NCBI RefSeq assembly: GCF_000420085.1
Contig: NZ_ATUG01000001.1
Span: 992,001 to 1,056,000 of the forward strand
Source: Desulfospira joergensenii DSM 10085
GTDB taxonomy: Bacteria; Desulfobacterota; Desulfobacteria; Desulfobacterales; Desulfobacteraceae
DNA length: 64,000 bases
Direction: 5' to 3'
A model generated the notes under the pieces. It saw only the letters and a program-made list of their open reading frames with translations. It made no database searches and was not told the origin of the DNA. Each line of letters opens with the position of its first letter. Position 1 is the stretch's first letter. The position numbers and the translations under genes are program-made. Positions 62,304 through 64,000 of the stretch are shown here, one piece after another.

Positions 62304-63347
62304 ATGGATCTCCCCCAGCCCCTTCTGGAGCGGCTAAAACAAAACGAAAAAATCGCCAAAAAATTCTATGAAATTGAAGCCAGTATCCTGAGCATCCTCA
62401 ATTTCCAGGATTTTCTTGAAAAACTCTTACGGGAGATCAGTGAAAAATTCAATGTCCCCCATACCTGGATTTCCATTATCCGGGAGAGCAGCATTGCCGA
62501 TCAGCTCATTGATATTCAGAACTCAACACTTTTGAAATCGTCCACGGCTTTTGTTTCCAGGCAGAGCTTTTCCAGGATGACCCGAAACCGTGTTTCTCCC
62601 CTTCTGGCCAACACGGATCTTGAAAAATTCAAGGACCTGATACCTGAATCCTTTGGCAGGTCCATTGGCTCCATTTCCATTGCTCCCATCACCCTGGACG
62701 GAGAAATCGTGGGCAGCATCAACCAGGCGGATTCGGACAGACACCGGTTTGAACCGGGGATTGACACCTCTCTTCTGGAACAGCTCGCCCTGAAAGTATC
62801 CCTATGTCTTTCCAATGTCACGGCCCATGAGCAGTTAAAATTTCTGGCCTTTCATGATCCTTTAACCGGCCTGCTGAACAGAGGGGTCATGGAGAGGATC
62901 CTGGAAAGAGAATTCCAGAGGGCCAAACGGTACGGCATGGATCTAAGTCTCCTTTTTCTCGACCTGGATGATTTCAAATCCATCAATGACACCTACGGCC
63001 ATGACACGGGAGACAGGGCCCTTTGCCACGTGGCCGACTGCCTGACCCGCCTGAAAAGAGACTCAGATATTGTGGCCCGGTTTGCCGGGGACGAATTTGT
63101 GGTGATTCTCCCGTCCACGACGGAGATCCAGGCAGAGTACTATATCAACAGGGTCAAACAGACCCTTGCCACCTCCCCCCTCTCCCGGGAATCAGCAGAT
63201 CCTTCCCCGATTCATGTCAGGCTGAGCCACGGAATTTCCTCTGTACCGAACAAGAGTGTTCAATCATCAAAATCCCTTTTAAAGGAAGCCGATAAAAAAC
63301 TCTACAACGCCAAAAAAAACAAGAGTCCCAAGAAGAGCGGAGTATAA
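62304..63347 (+). CDS. Diguanylate cyclase with DUF484/GAF-like sensor domain
   Basis: The protein has 347 residues. The N-terminal 165 residues look like a GAF/DUF484-type domain (LLREISEKFNVPHTWISII, IGSISIAPITLDGEIVGSI). The C-terminal cyclase domain has AGDEF as active-site core in RFAGDEFVVILP and keeps the inhibitory RxxD (RDSD) five residues before it. It should make c-di-GMP and be feedback-inhibited. ATG 62304, with GAGGA upstream, is preferred to an earlier start inside the transporter gene. Confidence 0.9.
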   Translation: MDLPQPLLERLKQNEKIAKKFYEIEASILSILNFQDFLEKLLREISEKFNVPHTWISIIRESSIADQLIDIQNSTLLKSSTAFVSRQSFSRMTRNRVSPLLANTDLEKFKDLIPESFGRSIGSISIAPITLDGEIVGSINQADSDRHRFEPGIDTSLLEQLALKVSLCLSNVTAHEQLKFLAFHDPLTGLLNRGVMERILEREFQRAKRYGMDLSLLFLDLDDFKSINDTYGHDTGDRALCHVADCLTRLKRDSDIVARFAGDEFVVILPSTTEIQAEYYINRVKQTLATSPLSRESADPSPIHVRLSHGISSVPNKSVQSSKSLLKEADKKLYNAKKNKSPKKSGV

Positions 63348-63459
63348 GAAAAAGGCTTTAATATTCAACAAGGATATAGTATTCTCAAAGGACGGGTCTT
63401 CCTGTGAAGCCAGGATGACGGACTGGAAATGACCCCGGGCTGTAATCGTAACCGCATAT

Positions 63460-64000
63460 ATGATACTTAAAAAATTCAAATTCAGAAACAAACTTATCAT
63501 CTCCTTTTTGATCGTGTTTGTCCCAATCATTGTCCTGGCGGGATCCATTGGTTTTTACCAGATCAAACAATTTCTTCAAGCCAACATAGAAAACGAACTC
63601 AATGCCACCATTTCTTCCCTTTACAGCATCATAAAAACCACGGCACACACCTCCATTAAAAACCGCTTGTCAGCCATAGCGGAAAAAAATTTTTCCATTG
63701 CCGAGTACTATTACAGCAAACACCGCTCCGGACTGATGACCCTGGAGGAGGCCGTGCAAACCATTGAGGAGATATTTTTAAACCAGCACATCGGCATCAG
63801 CGGCTATATCTATTGTCTTAACTCCAAAGGGGATGTCATCATCCACCCCAATGATAAGGTCAAAGGCACCAATGTCTCAGATTATGAATTTGTAAAAAGA
63901 CAAATTGAAATCAAGGACGGATATATTGAATATGAATGGAAAAACCCGGATGAAAGCGATGAACGGCCTAAGGTTCTTTATATGATCTATTACAAGCCTC
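63460..64000 (+). CDS. N-terminal part of a Cache-domain membrane sensor (runs off the window)
   Basis: An open frame of 180 codons from ATG 63460 continues past the window end. It has a first membrane helix (LIISFLIVFVPIIVLAGSIGF), then a periplasmic sCache/dCache-like domain: GISGYIYCLNSKGDVIIHP is typical of such sensors, followed by GTNVSDYEFVKR. The full protein is probably a histidine kinase, chemoreceptor or cyclase. No ribosome site is obvious. Confidence 0.8.
   Translation, partial: MILKKFKFRNKLIISFLIVFVPIIVLAGSIGFYQIKQFLQANIENELNATISSLYSIIKTTAHTSIKNRLSAIAEKNFSIAEYYYSKHRSGLMTLEEAVQTIEEIFLNQHIGISGYIYCLNSKGDVIIHPNDKVKGTNVSDYEFVKRQIEIKDGYIEYEWKNPDESDERPKVLYMIYYKP

Noticed and set aside
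61064..62359. 431-residue minus-strand open frame opposite the AI-2E-family gene
   Set aside because: Low-complexity, charged shadow of a membrane protein gene; no ribosome site.
1..64000. CRISPR arrays, tRNA or rRNA genes, prophage
   Set aside because: No regularly spaced repeats, no cloverleaf candidates in the intergenic regions, and no phage structural genes were recognised.

Overview
The window looks like a chromosomal piece of a sulfate-reducing deltaproteobacterium (Desulfobacterota, probably Desulfobacteraceae). Reasons: a three-gene lactate-oxidation module with heterodisulfide-reductase-like Fe-S domains, an EtfAB / ETF:quinone oxidoreductase operon, a RACo-type corrinoid activator, a DVU0524-family gene beside flgM, selA, and short phospho-acceptor-only kinase proteins. 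Most genes are GC-rich and densely packed; a few AT-rich patches (about 7.8-8.8, 43.3-44.4 and 59.1-60.6 kb) look acquired.

Layout. 0-6 kb: corrinoid activator divergent from a lactate module (FAD dehydrogenase, Fe-S/MvhD fusion, LarA racemase) closed by a strong terminator. 6-11.5 kb: a probable sigma-28-driven hypothetical gene, a Cys-cluster protein, a minimal HisKA protein, an MBL hydrolase, a GlxA-type regulator and a solute-binding protein. 11.7-16.6 kb: a TetR-EMO-etfB-etfA operon with two matching operator palindromes. 16.7-19.4 kb: class II aldolase, then a FlgM checkpoint module with a near-consensus sigma-28 promoter in front and a sigma-54 promoter behind. 19.4-33 kb: housekeeping genes (mazG, cvpA, phoH, pgpH-like, ybeY, pdxJ, S1-like protein, uvrC, uvrB) with two response regulators. 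33-43 kb: signalling (GGDEF, CheD-HDOD fusion, EF-hand protein), ilvN, selA, TPR, gmhA and a deoxyhypusine-synthase-like gene. 43-44.6 kb: an AT-rich toxin-antitoxin/IS-remnant island flanked by two inverted copies of an imperfect repeat of about 190 bp. 44.8-53 kb: a seven-gene, translationally coupled import operon (TonB receptor, SBP, methyltransferase, two permeases, two ATPases) preceded by a structured leader with an intrinsic terminator. 53.2-56.9 kb: fmdB-hemC-cobA/hemD-moaA. 57-59 kb: ECF sigma, anti-sigma and secreted proteins. 59-64 kb: methyltransferase, K+ channel, AI-2E-family transporter, GGDEF protein, and the start of a Cache-domain sensor.

How it fits together: lactate and acyl-CoA electrons enter through flavoproteins and are passed to Fe-S/membrane carriers. 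Tetrapyrrole, molybdopterin and selenocysteine genes supply cofactors for such a respiratory lifestyle. The importer may bring in a metal or a metal chelate (nickel would suit LarA), but its substrate is not shown by sequence. The strongest candidate for something undescribed is the leader RNA with attenuator in front of the import operon. No tRNA, rRNA or CRISPR array was seen.
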